The notes beneath the pieces were generated by a model. The model was not told where the DNA came from. It made no database searches and saw only the letters and a program-made list of their open reading frames with translations. A program made the position numbers and the translations under genes. Shown here one piece after another: positions 52,850 to 61,595 of a stretch of 64,000 nucleotides of DNA (position 1 is the first letter of the stretch; every line of letters starts with the position of its first letter). Origin of the DNA: a virus; the IMG/VR virus record IMGVR_UViG_3300032050_000004, positions 1-64,000 of that record; one strand, 5' to 3'.

Positions 52850-54373
52850 ATGTATTCAAAAAATCAAATAAAAAAATTAATTAAGGAACAAGTCAAATTC
52901 ATATTTGAAAATGATTTGCTTTTGGAGGCTGATTATAAAAGAAAAATATTAAGTAAATTTACAATACCAGAATCTACAGCTGAATATGTATCCGAAAGAT
53001 TAGGTAAATTATCATTATGGTTTTTAAATGCTTTAGAAAAAGAAGTATTTGACTCTAAGGAGGATTTTATAAAATATATAAATGAAAGACCTTTTTGGAT
53101 TAGATCTAATTATGATAATACTATAATAAAAATTTTAGATTGGCTTAGACACCCTTTAATTGCTGGTACGGTTGATTTGAAGAATTTGACATTACAACAA
53201 GCTATAGAAAATTCAGAAAAATTTCATGATGAATTAAAGACTTTAGGTGGTGAAATAGATTATAAAGAAGAGAATAAAAAATTAGTTCAGTATGATAATA
53301 AGTTTTATTGGGCTGAAATACCCGGAAATTATTCTGATGAAGAATGCAAAAGAATGGGTCACTGCGGAAGAACATCAAGAGGAGATATGTTATTTTCTTT
53401 AAGATCTGACATACCTTATGGAAAAGGACACACATTAAATGATTCACATTTGACTGTTGCGTATAATTCAACAGATGGAATAATTTATCAAAGTAAGGGA
53501 AAGAAAAATGCTAAACCATCTCAAAAATATTTTCCTTATTTTTTCGATTTGATTATGAGGTTGCCAGAATTTAACGGTTTTGGAAGAGAGTATGCAAGTT
53601 CTGAAGATATAAATTTTGATGATTTCTCAAATGATCAATTAATAAAATTGTACAACAAATTTCCCAAAGCATTCAGTACCTATAAGTCACAAAAAATTTT
53701 ATTTGATAGGGGAATAATTAAAGAAATTACAGCTAAGAGTAAAATAATTTTAGATCTTGATGTGGATGATATTGATAGTTATATTCAAACTGGAAGAGAT
53801 TTAAGGAATGATATAATAAAATTAATACTTCAAGATCCTTATGATTTATATGATCCTTATTATGAACACTCTAATTGGAAGTATTCTATTGATTATGTCG
53901 ATGAAAAAAATAAAAAAACAATATTAGAATACATTGAAAAGAAATTCCCTAATATAGATATAAGTTCAAATGATATTGAAGAAATAATAAAAGAAAATGA
54001 GGATGAGCTTGATGATATAATTAGAGCAATCAATAGAGCCTCTGGAGATTGTGAATCATCAGACTATCAAAATTATTGTTATAAACAATTGAAGAATACT
54101 TTAGAATTTTGGGGTAATGTAGAGGAACTAGATGATACTGGTGCTAAAATTGAAGTTGATATTGAACAAATTCTTGATAATGTTGATGCAGAATATGTTT
54201 CTGATGCTATGGAAAGATGTGATGATGACAGAGAATGTGCTTTTCACGAATTAGTTTCAAATGGAGATATAGATAAACCTAGATTTTATTTAGATGATAG
54301 ATATACACCATCTTGTAATAGAGAAGATTTTAATTCTTATCTAGTAGATTCATTAGATTTTGAACTTTCATAA
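52850..54373 (+). CDS. Large leader-bearing virion protein with HCG domain
   Basis: 507 residues. Leader MYSKNQIKKLIKE (IKE 11-13), with a second candidate FIFE. Around 155-230: FYWAEIPGNYSDEECKRMGH, CGRTSRGDMLFSLRS, HLTVAYN, IIYQSKGKKNAKP. This HCG/SLR/QxKGxxNxxP arrangement occurs in phage proteins and in PcfJ-like proteins, activity unknown. C-terminal 250 residues acidic, with several cysteines. Counterpart of 35781-37703. Confidence 0.7.
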   Translation: MYSKNQIKKLIKEQVKFIFENDLLLEADYKRKILSKFTIPESTAEYVSERLGKLSLWFLNALEKEVFDSKEDFIKYINERPFWIRSNYDNTIIKILDWLRHPLIAGTVDLKNLTLQQAIENSEKFHDELKTLGGEIDYKEENKKLVQYDNKFYWAEIPGNYSDEECKRMGHCGRTSRGDMLFSLRSDIPYGKGHTLNDSHLTVAYNSTDGIIYQSKGKKNAKPSQKYFPYFFDLIMRLPEFNGFGREYASSEDINFDDFSNDQLIKLYNKFPKAFSTYKSQKILFDRGIIKEITAKSKIILDLDVDDIDSYIQTGRDLRNDIIKLILQDPYDLYDPYYEHSNWKYSIDYVDEKNKKTILEYIEKKFPNIDISSNDIEEIIKENEDELDDIIRAINRASGDCESSDYQNYCYKQLKNTLEFWGNVEELDDTGAKIEVDIEQILDNVDAEYVSDAMERCDDDRECAFHELVSNGDIDKPRFYLDDRYTPSCNREDFNSYLVDSLDFELS

Positions 54374-54400
54374 AAAAACCGGATATTACTCCGGTTTTTG
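54372..54400 (+). terminator. Terminator after 52850-54373
   Basis: AAAAACCGGA/TCCGGTTTTT stem, T5. Confidence 0.8.
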
Positions 54401-54452
54401 CTGAGGTTACCCTTCAGCGTTTCGTCAAGCAGCAGTAGCGATTGCTCTTGAC
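54400..54452. other. Two extra stable hairpins between convergent genes
   Basis: GCTGA ... TCAGC (54400-54418) and GTCAAGCAGCA ... TGCTCTTGAC (54424-54452) follow the terminator directly, in G+C-richer DNA. No ORF. Possible structured RNA end or RNA-processing site. Confidence 0.4.
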
Positions 54453-54470
54453 AGGTCCTAAGACAAATTC

Positions 54471-55340
54471 TTAATTACCACCCATGGTAACACTAAAACC
54501 AGATTTAGTCATCGTTTCTTCACCACCTGCTTTATCAACTATTTTTATAGTTTCTTCAAAAGAACCTGAACTTTGTGCTTTTGAATAAGTGGCAGAAACA
54601 ACACTCCTGCCCTTTTCCAATAGATCTTGCCATACATTAAAAACACTTTCCTTGTATTCTGGACCTGCTTCTGAATCTATAACAGTTCTTGTGTTTGCAT
54701 GTATGTTTTGAGCTTTTTGTAAAGCTGTTTGAACAACATCTTGAACATCATTACCAAAACCATTCATAGTTGTTGTGTGACCATCTCTCAAATCAACTAA
54801 TATTTTAATTGCTTTCATTCTTTGCATATCATCACTAGTATTGACCCATATTTTTTTTGTATCTTCTAATATTCCGATAGCAATGTTTAATTCATGTTTC
54901 GGTATTGGGGTTCCGGTTGCTGCTGCTTTAGCAACTGTGCAAAATACTATCAATAAAACAAAAACTATAATTGTTATAATTATCAACTTGAAAAGTAAAG
55001 GATATTTATTTGAGAAATTCTTTAATAACTTTACTGCTGCACCTATTGTCCAACTTATGAATTGTTTTACTTTTGAAAGTATACTAAATCCAACAGAATA
55101 AGCTTGTAATAAAAAAGTGTTAAGATAATTAGCTATCTTATCTACAAAATTTGTTTTTAAATCTGTAAATATGTTTTCACTAATTAATTCAGAATCCAAT
55201 ATTTCATAAAATTCTTTTTCAGTAATTTTGTTTTCACAAAATAAATTTACAGACTTAACAGGAACAAAATTTTCATTATTTAACCTAATTCCAGCTAATT
55301 CTTGCATTCTGCGTATTTCTTTCAATAAAACCTTATCCAT
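54471..55340 (-). CDS. Leader-bearing membrane-spanning virion protein
   Basis: 289 residues. Leader MDKVLLKEIRRMQELAGIRL, candidate cut after LNNE (20-23). Hydrophobic segments at about 78-100 and 111-138 (LFKLIIITIIVFVLLIVFCT). The C-terminal 150 residues are soluble, with TMNGFGNDVQDVVQTALQKA. Could be an ejected protein that enters the host membrane. Strong AATAAATA-type late motif upstream. Confidence 0.65.
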   Translation of the reverse strand: MDKVLLKEIRRMQELAGIRLNNENFVPVKSVNLFCENKITEKEFYEILDSELISENIFTDLKTNFVDKIANYLNTFLLQAYSVGFSILSKVKQFISWTIGAAVKLLKNFSNKYPLLFKLIIITIIVFVLLIVFCTVAKAAATGTPIPKHELNIAIGILEDTKKIWVNTSDDMQRMKAIKILVDLRDGHTTTMNGFGNDVQDVVQTALQKAQNIHANTRTVIDSEAGPEYKESVFNVWQDLLEKGRSVVSATYSKAQSSGSFEETIKIVDKAGGEETMTKSGFSVTMGGN

Positions 55341-55403
55341 ACTGATAAATATTAATAAATAAATGGTTTTTTACTTATATTTATATTATATAAATTTTGA
55401 ACA

Positions 55404-55892
55404 ATGGATTTAAGAAAAATTGTTAGACAAATAATTAAAGAAGAGGCTGAATCCCAAGAATTACAAACAGATTTTGGGGATAAAGACAAAGCTAGAAGAG
55501 CTCTAATAGCTCTTTCAAAGGGTTTGATACCTGATCAAGAAATAAAAGTACAAGGAAGCTTAAGTCCTGAATATCCTGATGAATCAGGTCATTACAGTGA
55601 AGATGGAGAAGTTGAGATTGAATATAGTTTTGAGGGTTCTAAATATTTATTAATATTATCAATAACTGGAGATTACTATTATAAAGAGGGTTTTGGAGGT
55701 GATTATTGGCAACCACCTGATGAAGGTGAATGGTCTGACGAAGACATTACATTAAATGATGATGAATTTAGTGTAGGAGATCAAGACGATAACGAATATA
55801 ATTTCAATGTAGATGAATTGGGGTCAACATTTAAGAGGGATATGGAGAAATTTCTTTTAGGATTTTACGACGCAATGGATTCTTCACTATAG
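55404..55892 (+). CDS. Leader-bearing putative virion protein
   Basis: 162 residues. Leader MDLRKIVRQIIKE (IKE 11-13). The body is very acidic and beta-rich with GFGGDYWQPPDEGEWSDEDI, resembling phage proteins with DYWxPPxE. Unknown role. Late ATATTTATATTATATAA-type motif upstream; terminator at 55922-55953. Confidence 0.68.
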   Translation: MDLRKIVRQIIKEEAESQELQTDFGDKDKARRALIALSKGLIPDQEIKVQGSLSPEYPDESGHYSEDGEVEIEYSFEGSKYLLILSITGDYYYKEGFGGDYWQPPDEGEWSDEDITLNDDEFSVGDQDDNEYNFNVDELGSTFKRDMEKFLLGFYDAMDSSL

Positions 55893-55921
55893 ACAATTTA
55901 CAATCAATTGATTATCAATAA

Positions 55922-55953
55922 GTTACAATTTTAATAATTGTAACTTTTTTTTT
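55922..55953 (+). terminator. Terminator after 55404-55892
   Basis: GTTACAATT/AATTGTAAC stem with T9. Confidence 0.8.
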
Positions 55954-55982
55954 ATTTTTTCGTTTAAATTGAAAAAATTGGA

Positions 55983-56837
55983 ATGAAGTTAAATAAAAAT
56001 TTTATTGGTATAAATTACTTTCAAACTACAGCTATTCAAGAGAAACTTATAGAGATTCTGATGGATAAGAAAATGCTTCAACCTGTTTTAGAGATTGCTA
56101 ACTGGGATGAGCAAGATATTATTACTAGAGAAAAAAGCTTAAAAGAACTTCATAATAATACAAATCATAAATTTTTTTATATCACCAAAAAAGTTCAAGA
56201 ACACAGTGAGCTAATAAAATTTGAAAAAGTTAATTTAGGTTGGTTTAGAAATCTAAAAAGCCAAATGTCAACTTATATTCTAAACAGACATGAGTTTTTT
56301 AGATTTAAAGTTGTAGAGAAAAAAGAAATCTATATTTTACATTTCTATAAAGATCCACATTTATCGGATGAGGAATTTGATTTCTATAGAAATATGAATT
56401 TTCCACTTGCTGAATTCAATGGTTATAAATTTGATACTTTTAAAATTTATATTGATGAAGAAAAGTATCCAGATGGATTTATGCCAGAAAATGAATTGTG
56501 GGGTCAAAATCCAATAAATAAACAGAGATTTGTAAAATTACTTTTGTTTGTAGAATTGTCAGAACCTACAATTGAAATTGTAAAAGATAATCAAAAAGTT
56601 AAATTAGACGATTCATGGGAAAAATCCATGGATGGTAAAGTAAAGAATGAATCTGGAGTGAATGTAATTTTGGTAAACACTATGTGGAACAAAGTTATTA
56701 TTAATGATTCTGGATTTTCAGTAAAAGGTCACATCAGAATTCAACCTTATGGACCCGGAAGAACTCTTTATAAACCAATATGGATTGACGAGTTTCAAAA
56801 AAGTGGATATATCAGAGGTATTGAAAAACTTAAATAA
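55983..56837 (+). CDS. Protein of unknown function
   Basis: 284 residues, ATG at 55983. Charged, aromatic; GHIRIQPYGPGRTLYKPIWI, then DEFQKSGYIRG at the C-terminus is the most distinctive part and recalls conserved phage proteins with a HxRxQPYGxGR patch, role unknown. Next gene starts 1 nt after its stop. Confidence 0.68.
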   Translation: MKLNKNFIGINYFQTTAIQEKLIEILMDKKMLQPVLEIANWDEQDIITREKSLKELHNNTNHKFFYITKKVQEHSELIKFEKVNLGWFRNLKSQMSTYILNRHEFFRFKVVEKKEIYILHFYKDPHLSDEEFDFYRNMNFPLAEFNGYKFDTFKIYIDEEKYPDGFMPENELWGQNPINKQRFVKLLLFVELSEPTIEIVKDNQKVKLDDSWEKSMDGKVKNESGVNVILVNTMWNKVIINDSGFSVKGHIRIQPYGPGRTLYKPIWIDEFQKSGYIRGIEKLK

Positions 56838-56838
56838 T

Positions 56839-57624
56839 ATGATAAAGCTAGAAGAAGTATTGCAAATTCCTACTTATACAGGTAGCGAGGAATTAATGGT
56901 AGAATTTATTAGGGGATTCTGTGTTGAAAATGGTTTTGAACACTATCTTGATAAAAAAAACAACATTTATGTTACTAAAGGAAAAATAAATGAAGATGAG
57001 TACTATCCTTGTATAGTTGCTCACACAGATACAGTCCATCGAGATCAAGAAGATCTCATATTGAATGGTGAAAATATTACAATTAAAAATTTGTTGACCT
57101 CTGAAGGTAAAACAAAACTTATGGGATGGAATTCATTGAGAGATGTACCAACTGGTATAGGTGGTGATGACAAATGCGGTGTTTATATTTGCCTTAAGAT
57201 GTTATTGGAACTTGATACAATTAAGGTAGCATTTTTTGTGGAAGAGGAAACTGGTATGCATGGTTCAAAAAATGCCGATAAAGATTTCTTTAAAAATGTT
57301 GGATATGCTATTCAATTTGATGCTCCTACAGCAAATTGGTTTTCCCAAACTTTATTGGGAGAAAAACTTTGGACACAAGATTTTTTTGATGTGGTTAAAC
57401 CAGTTCTTGAAAGTAATTTAATTGATAATATATCAAAAGATCCTTACACCGATGTTTATCAATTGAGAAAGAAGTTTAATATTTGCTGTGCGGTTTTTCC
57501 AACAGGATATTACAATCAACACACTGTAAGAGAATACGTAATTCCTGAAGAAACTGAAAACTGTGTAAAAATTGGCTTAGAGGCTGTAAAATCCTTGGGT
57601 AATAAAAAATATATATATTCCTAA
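56839..57624 (+). CDS. M20/PepT-like metallopeptidase
   Basis: 261 residues from the ATG at 56839. VAHTDTVH (H62, D64), GGDDKCG (bridging D110), EEETG (E135-E136) and a C-terminal H in YNQHTVREYV complete a two-zinc M20 site. Closest in feel to tripeptidase T. The lid/dimerisation domain appears reduced. Phage-encoded peptidases of this type are uncommon; might recycle peptides or process a cargo protein. Confidence 0.85.
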   Translation: MIKLEEVLQIPTYTGSEELMVEFIRGFCVENGFEHYLDKKNNIYVTKGKINEDEYYPCIVAHTDTVHRDQEDLILNGENITIKNLLTSEGKTKLMGWNSLRDVPTGIGGDDKCGVYICLKMLLELDTIKVAFFVEEETGMHGSKNADKDFFKNVGYAIQFDAPTANWFSQTLLGEKLWTQDFFDVVKPVLESNLIDNISKDPYTDVYQLRKKFNICCAVFPTGYYNQHTVREYVIPEETENCVKIGLEAVKSLGNKKYIYS

Positions 57625-57831
57625 CTATTTTCTTGGACCATAATGATTGTTATGGTTACAATTCCTACTATGTATGTGATTTTTTTTAGGATAATAACTA
57701 TGCCAGTAATTGCTGTTACTTAATCTCCACTCAATACGTAAATATCTTTTAGGTTTTTTTATAGATGTTTTATTTTCAGCAACACAACCTGAAAAAAAAA
57801 TTACAAATAAAAAAAATAAAAAAAACTTCAT
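57625..57831 (-). CDS. Small histidine-rich lipoprotein
   Basis: 68 residues: MKFFLFFLFVIFFSGC (cysteine 16), then a basic His/Asn-rich tail (HSYYPKKNHIHSRNCNHNNH). Possibly metal binding. Start overlaps the stop of 57831-58616 by one base (TAATG). Confidence 0.65.
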   Translation of the reverse strand: MKFFLFFLFVIFFSGCVAENKTSIKKPKRYLRIEWRLSNSNYWHSYYPKKNHIHSRNCNHNNHYGPRK

Positions 57832-58616
57832 TAAGCAATGTATTGATTCAATTCATATCTACCAGATTCCATTCTATAAATCTGAATATGCAATTTTTTT
57901 CTAGATGGTTTACCATCTTTTTCTAAATCAAAACTCGCTTTTTTTGTATCTCCGTAATTTATTCCACCAATGCCAAAAAGAAAAAATTCTCTTTCTTGAT
58001 CGACGATCTCAAATCCCTTTTTAGTCGTTTTTTCAAGAACACTATCTAGTGCTTGAGCTAAACTTTCAAAATAAATCTCTTCAGATTTAATTTCTTTGAA
58101 CAATGCTTGACCTTGAGTGGCAGCAGCTTGAGCACCAGATGCTGCAGCAGCTGGATCAGCCAAATTAGGTTTGAAAATATAAGCCTTGAATTTGTCGTTT
58201 CTTTTTTGAACTTGCTTAGATTGAGGATCTGTGATTTGATAAGCTAATTGAAAATCTTTTATTTCACCGTCTTTAGGTCCAACTAATTTGCTACCAGCTA
58301 CAAATTTTTGTATATCTCCGGCAAAAACCGGATTAACTAAAATATTAAAACCACCAACTGGATTTCCATTATAAAACATTATTACATTTTTTGCTTTTGG
58401 ATTTGATGCCATGGCAAATTTTGCAAGGTTAGTAGTTGCATCATTAAGGTTTTTAGAGATAGCTATTTTATATCCTAATGTTTTAAAATATTTCTGTATT
58501 GCTGGAAATGTTTGCGTATCGAACTTCTGTTTAAATGCAGCAGCATCGACTTCTTGTAAAATTCCAGCCAATTCTTGTAATTTTTTCTTAAAATTTTCAG
58601 TTAATTTCATTTTCAT
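57831..58616 (-). CDS. Leader-bearing putative virion protein
   Basis: 261 residues. LAGI-class leader with ILQE at 19-22. The rest is an alpha/beta fold with NVIMFYNGNPVGGFNILVNP, an Ala/Gln-rich linker (AAAASGAQAAATQGQA) and a beta C-terminus. Unrecognised. Late motif CTATTTATTT at 58629-58638. Confidence 0.68.
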   Translation of the reverse strand: MKMKLTENFKKKLQELAGILQEVDAAAFKQKFDTQTFPAIQKYFKTLGYKIAISKNLNDATTNLAKFAMASNPKAKNVIMFYNGNPVGGFNILVNPVFAGDIQKFVAGSKLVGPKDGEIKDFQLAYQITDPQSKQVQKRNDKFKAYIFKPNLADPAAAASGAQAAATQGQALFKEIKSEEIYFESLAQALDSVLEKTTKKGFEIVDQEREFFLFGIGGINYGDTKKASFDLEKDGKPSRKKLHIQIYRMESGRYELNQYIA

Positions 58617-58628
58617 AATACCTTATGA

Positions 58629-58638
58629 AAATAAATAG
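58629..58638 (-). promoter_or_regulatory. Late-type promoter motif
   Basis: CTATTTATTT, 13 nt before the ATG at 58616. Confidence 0.55.
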
Positions 58639-58641
58639 TAT

Positions 58642-58670
58642 AAAAAAAGAGGAATTTCTTCCTCTTTTCT
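58642..58670 (-). terminator. Terminator after the BRCT gene
   Basis: AAAGAGGAAG/TTCCTCTTT stem with T7 on the minus strand. Confidence 0.8.
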
Positions 58671-58675
58671 GTTAT

Positions 58676-58957
58676 TCAAACATATTGATTGTCTCCGAAA
58701 TAGGTATCTAAGAATGTCTGGTATTCCATAATTTTTAGATTGGGATATTTAGATAATTCCCTTTTTGATATGGATGGATTTTCTCCTAAAACCAAACAAT
58801 CAATTCTTTCATCTAATGTATTAAATATCCTACCACCAAAAGCAAATATATATGGTGTCATTTTGCTTAGTAGAGGATTTTTAATCTTTCCATCAAAATG
58901 AATTCTAAGATCCTTTAGACCATCTGTAGAATGAGTTTTTACTTTTTTCTTGGACAT
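58676..58957 (-). CDS. Single BRCT-domain protein
   Basis: 93 residues from the ATG at 58957 (MSKKKVKTHSTDG); a longer frame overlaps the upstream gene. LKDLRIHFDGKI, YIFAFGGRIFNTLDERIDCL, VLGENPSISKREL and LKIMEYQTFLDTYFG follow the BRCT order (strand, GG-turn, TH-like strand, W-like helix). 1 nt after 58959-60077, which also has a BRCT domain. DNA-end or phosphoprotein binding is the usual BRCT role. Confidence 0.75.
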   Translation of the reverse strand: MSKKKVKTHSTDGLKDLRIHFDGKIKNPLLSKMTPYIFAFGGRIFNTLDERIDCLVLGENPSISKRELSKYPNLKIMEYQTFLDTYFGDNQYV

Positions 58958-58958
58958 T

Positions 58959-60077
58959 TTAATAGAAATAAACGTCAACATCGAATCCTTTTCCAGTTGA
59001 GCTTTGACATCCTTCATCATCCAAAATGCCGTAATCACCGTAACAGATATCCCAAACGAATTGCTGATTAAAAACCTTACCAACAATAATGCTCAATTTT
59101 TTTTCATCGAAAACTTCACCGGGATCCAACTCAAAAGATCCTTCAGAATATGCACCCCTGTCTACGGAACCCGTGTATAGATAACCTTTTCCCTTGTTGT
59201 CTTTCTTGTTTGGAACAAACTCGTCGTAAAAGCTTTTTTCCAGTCCCTTATATGTAACATTCCTTGTAATCTCCTCAACATAATCTCCATTCTTATATAC
59301 TGTGACATTTAACACAGAACTGTCAGAGTAGCATGCTTTTTCTTCGTGTAGAACATCATCTTGATCATACCATTTTCCAAAGTGAGTGTCTTCAGCCTCT
59401 TCATCATAATCAAAGTTCCAAAGATGATCCGAAAGTTCTGACTGAGCATCTGAATCTTCATCAGCGAATTTTGCCTTCCAGTACTTATATTGAGTATCGG
59501 TCATTTCAGCTACGCAGTTTTCCTTGCCGTAACCATAAACATGGAAGTCGATTTTGTAAACATCTGTTGAGGTATCAGAATTACTATTGTTATCATTTGA
59601 TAACATAGAATTAAATTCTTTTTCATCAATAATGTTGATACTAGAAATCTTTTTTGCTTCTTTCAATTTACTTCCAGCTTTTTCGCCAATAACAAGATAA
59701 TTTAGCTTATCACTTACACCACTAAGAATCTTGCCACCAAGGTCTTTAACTTTTTGCTCTGCATCTTTACGTTGCATAGTTGTCAAAGTTCCCGTAAAAA
59801 GAAAGTTTTTACCCGAAATTAAATTAGATACATTTTCAGCTTTAGTATCTAAAGTATTTTTTTTCTTGGTCGTAGTTTTAGAAACAGTTTTTTTCACCAC
59901 TTTTTTAGCAGGTTTTTTTACGACCTTCTTTGCTACCTTCTTAGCAACTTTTTTAGCAGGTTTTTTTACGACCTTCTTTGCTACCTTTTTAGCAACTTTT
60001 TTCGCTGGTTTTTTTACTGCTTTTTTTGCTGGTTTCTTAGCAACTTTTTTCGCTGGTTTTTTTGTTGTTTTAGCCAT
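58959..60077 (-). CDS. Histone-H1-like tail plus BRCT plus shared C-terminal domain
   Basis: 372 residues. Residues 1-72 are Lys/Ala/Pro/Val repeats (KKPAKKVAKKVAKKVV), like bacterial H1-type proteins. Residues 86-160 are a ligase-type BRCT domain (GKNFLFTGTL, KVKDLGGKI, LNYLVIGEKAGSKL, KEFNSML). Residues 173-372 are an acidic domain (VYGYGKENCVAEMTDTQYKY, HLWNFDY, THFGKWYDQDDV, YLYTGSVDRGAYSEG) shared with 60116-61009. A DNA-compacting or DNA-bound scaffold is likely. Nothing comparable in the rest of the window. Confidence 0.85.
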   Translation of the reverse strand: MAKTTKKPAKKVAKKPAKKAVKKPAKKVAKKVAKKVVKKPAKKVAKKVAKKVVKKPAKKVVKKTVSKTTTKKKNTLDTKAENVSNLISGKNFLFTGTLTTMQRKDAEQKVKDLGGKILSGVSDKLNYLVIGEKAGSKLKEAKKISSINIIDEKEFNSMLSNDNNSNSDTSTDVYKIDFHVYGYGKENCVAEMTDTQYKYWKAKFADEDSDAQSELSDHLWNFDYDEEAEDTHFGKWYDQDDVLHEEKACYSDSSVLNVTVYKNGDYVEEITRNVTYKGLEKSFYDEFVPNKKDNKGKGYLYTGSVDRGAYSEGSFELDPGEVFDEKKLSIIVGKVFNQQFVWDICYGDYGILDDEGCQSSTGKGFDVDVYFY

Positions 60078-60115
60078 TTTGTCTATTTGTTTTTGGATTT
60101 GTTTTTTCTGTTTTT

Positions 60116-61009
60116 TTAAAAGAAATGTATTTCTGCATAGAAACCTTTTCCGGTTGAATCATAGCAACCTTCATCATCTAAATATTCTCCGTCATATATA
60201 ATTCCCCAAACAAACCTATCGTCAATAATTCGACCAATATTCAAACTTATTTTAGAAACATCAAAATTCTGTCCTTCGGGCAATTCAAACTCTCCATAAC
60301 TATACATGCCACGATCTGATGAATGAGTATAAAGATATGCTTGACCTTTATCATTTTTTTTATTTATTACAAATTCATCATAAAATTCTTTTTTTATCTT
60401 ATCATCTGTAACATCAATTTCAATTTCTTCTATTTCCTGATCATTCTTGAAGACGTTTATTACAAGTCTGGTACCTTCAGTATAATATGCTCTTTCAGCA
60501 TGAACTATAGAATCTTGATCATACCATTTACCAAAATGAGTTTCTGGTATTTCTGAGTCGTAATCATAATTCCACAAATGATCCTTCAATTCCTGTTGAG
60601 CATCATAAGAATCTTTTTTATATTTCTTTTTCCAATATTTTATCTGTGTATCATTCAAGCTGGTCACACAATTTTCGGCACCATAACCACCAATATGGAA
60701 TTTTATTTTATACTTGTCTTGTGTTTTGATTTCTGGAGTAATTATTTTTTTCTTAGCAACAGGTTTTTTATTTACAGTCTTTACAACTTTTTTGGAAACT
60801 TTTTTTGCTGTTTTTTTTACATTTTTTTTTGCTGTCTTAGTAGCTTTTTTTACTGTTTTCTTAACAGTTTTTTTTGCCGTTTTTTTTACGGGTTTAACTG
60901 TTTTCTTAACTGCTTTTTTTGTAGTTTTTTTAGCTGGTTTTGCCTTTTTAGCTGGCGAAGCTTTTTTTGCCGGTTTAGTTTTTTTCGGCATTGTTGCTTT
61001 TGTTGTCAT
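60116..61009 (-). CDS. Histone-H1-like tail plus shared C-terminal domain
   Basis: 297 residues from the ATG at 61009. Residues 1-95 are Lys/Ala/Pro repeats (KKTKPAKKASPAKKAKPAKK onwards). The C-terminal 195 residues (IGGYGAENCVTSLNDTQIKY, HLWNYDYDSEIPETHFGKWY, YLYTHSSDRGMYSYGEF) pair with the C-terminal domain of 58959-60077, without a BRCT. The two are duplicates differing by BRCT gain or loss. 38-nt gap to the next gene. Confidence 0.85.
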   Translation of the reverse strand: MTTKATMPKKTKPAKKASPAKKAKPAKKTTKKAVKKTVKPVKKTAKKTVKKTVKKATKTAKKNVKKTAKKVSKKVVKTVNKKPVAKKKIITPEIKTQDKYKIKFHIGGYGAENCVTSLNDTQIKYWKKKYKKDSYDAQQELKDHLWNYDYDSEIPETHFGKWYDQDSIVHAERAYYTEGTRLVINVFKNDQEIEEIEIDVTDDKIKKEFYDEFVINKKNDKGQAYLYTHSSDRGMYSYGEFELPEGQNFDVSKISLNIGRIIDDRFVWGIIYDGEYLDDEGCYDSTGKGFYAEIHFF

Positions 61010-61013
61010 GGTT

Positions 61014-61499
61014 TTATTTTGTTTGAGAATAGTATGGATTAACAATTGGATTCATACTTGCTTTATTATAAGAGATATTTGCAACTGATATTTCTTCAAT
61101 TTTAGTATAATCAAAATTAATGTTTTGATTTTTTATAAATTTTACAATGTGATAAAAATTGTGGTGATCTGAAGGCGTTTTGTCTTCAATAGATGTTATG
61201 TAAGGTATGTTAGAATTTGCTTCGGAAACGACTGGTACCATACCAACTAGTTCAATGTTTTCAAAATTTTTTGACTTATAAACAACATAATATCCAGAAA
61301 CAGTATCTCCTGAAATTTTCCAACTGATTAATAAATTATTTCCAATATCTGAAATTTTTGCACTTCTTACAAATGTTTGATTAGGATTTATTATGTGATA
61401 TTGATTCAATATAGACATTATACTGCCCTGATTGTATTGGGCAAATGAATTATAGAAACTACCTACTAATAATAAAAAAATTATAAATGTTTTTTTCAT
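61014..61499 (-). CDS. Exported Fn3-like protein
   Basis: 161 residues. Signal peptide 1-20 (ends SFAQ). LLISWKISGDTVSGYYVVYK is a typical fibronectin type III strand pair. Probably periplasmic or surface-exposed. 4 nt before 60116-61009, so co-transcribed with the lysine-rich proteins, an odd pairing. Confidence 0.7.
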   Translation of the reverse strand: MKKTFIIFLLLVGSFYNSFAQYNQGSIMSILNQYHIINPNQTFVRSAKISDIGNNLLISWKISGDTVSGYYVVYKSKNFENIELVGMVPVVSEANSNIPYITSIEDKTPSDHHNFYHIVKFIKNQNINFDYTKIEEISVANISYNKASMNPIVNPYYSQTK

Positions 61500-61570
61500 G
61501 ATTCAATTACTTATTTGTAAGGGCTAAATTAGTAATTTTTCACAATAGAGCCAAATATATTAAAAATGGG

Positions 61571-61581
61571 CTATTTATATT
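61571..61581 (+). promoter_or_regulatory. Late-type promoter motif
   Basis: CTATTTATATT, 14 nt before the ATG at 61596. Confidence 0.55.
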
Positions 61582-61595
61582 AAAGGTACAAAATT

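Noticed and set aside
59731-61088. Long plus-strand ORFs rich in Phe/Leu
   Set aside because: Antisense images of the lysine-rich tails; poly-Phe product is an artefact of AAA/AAG codons.
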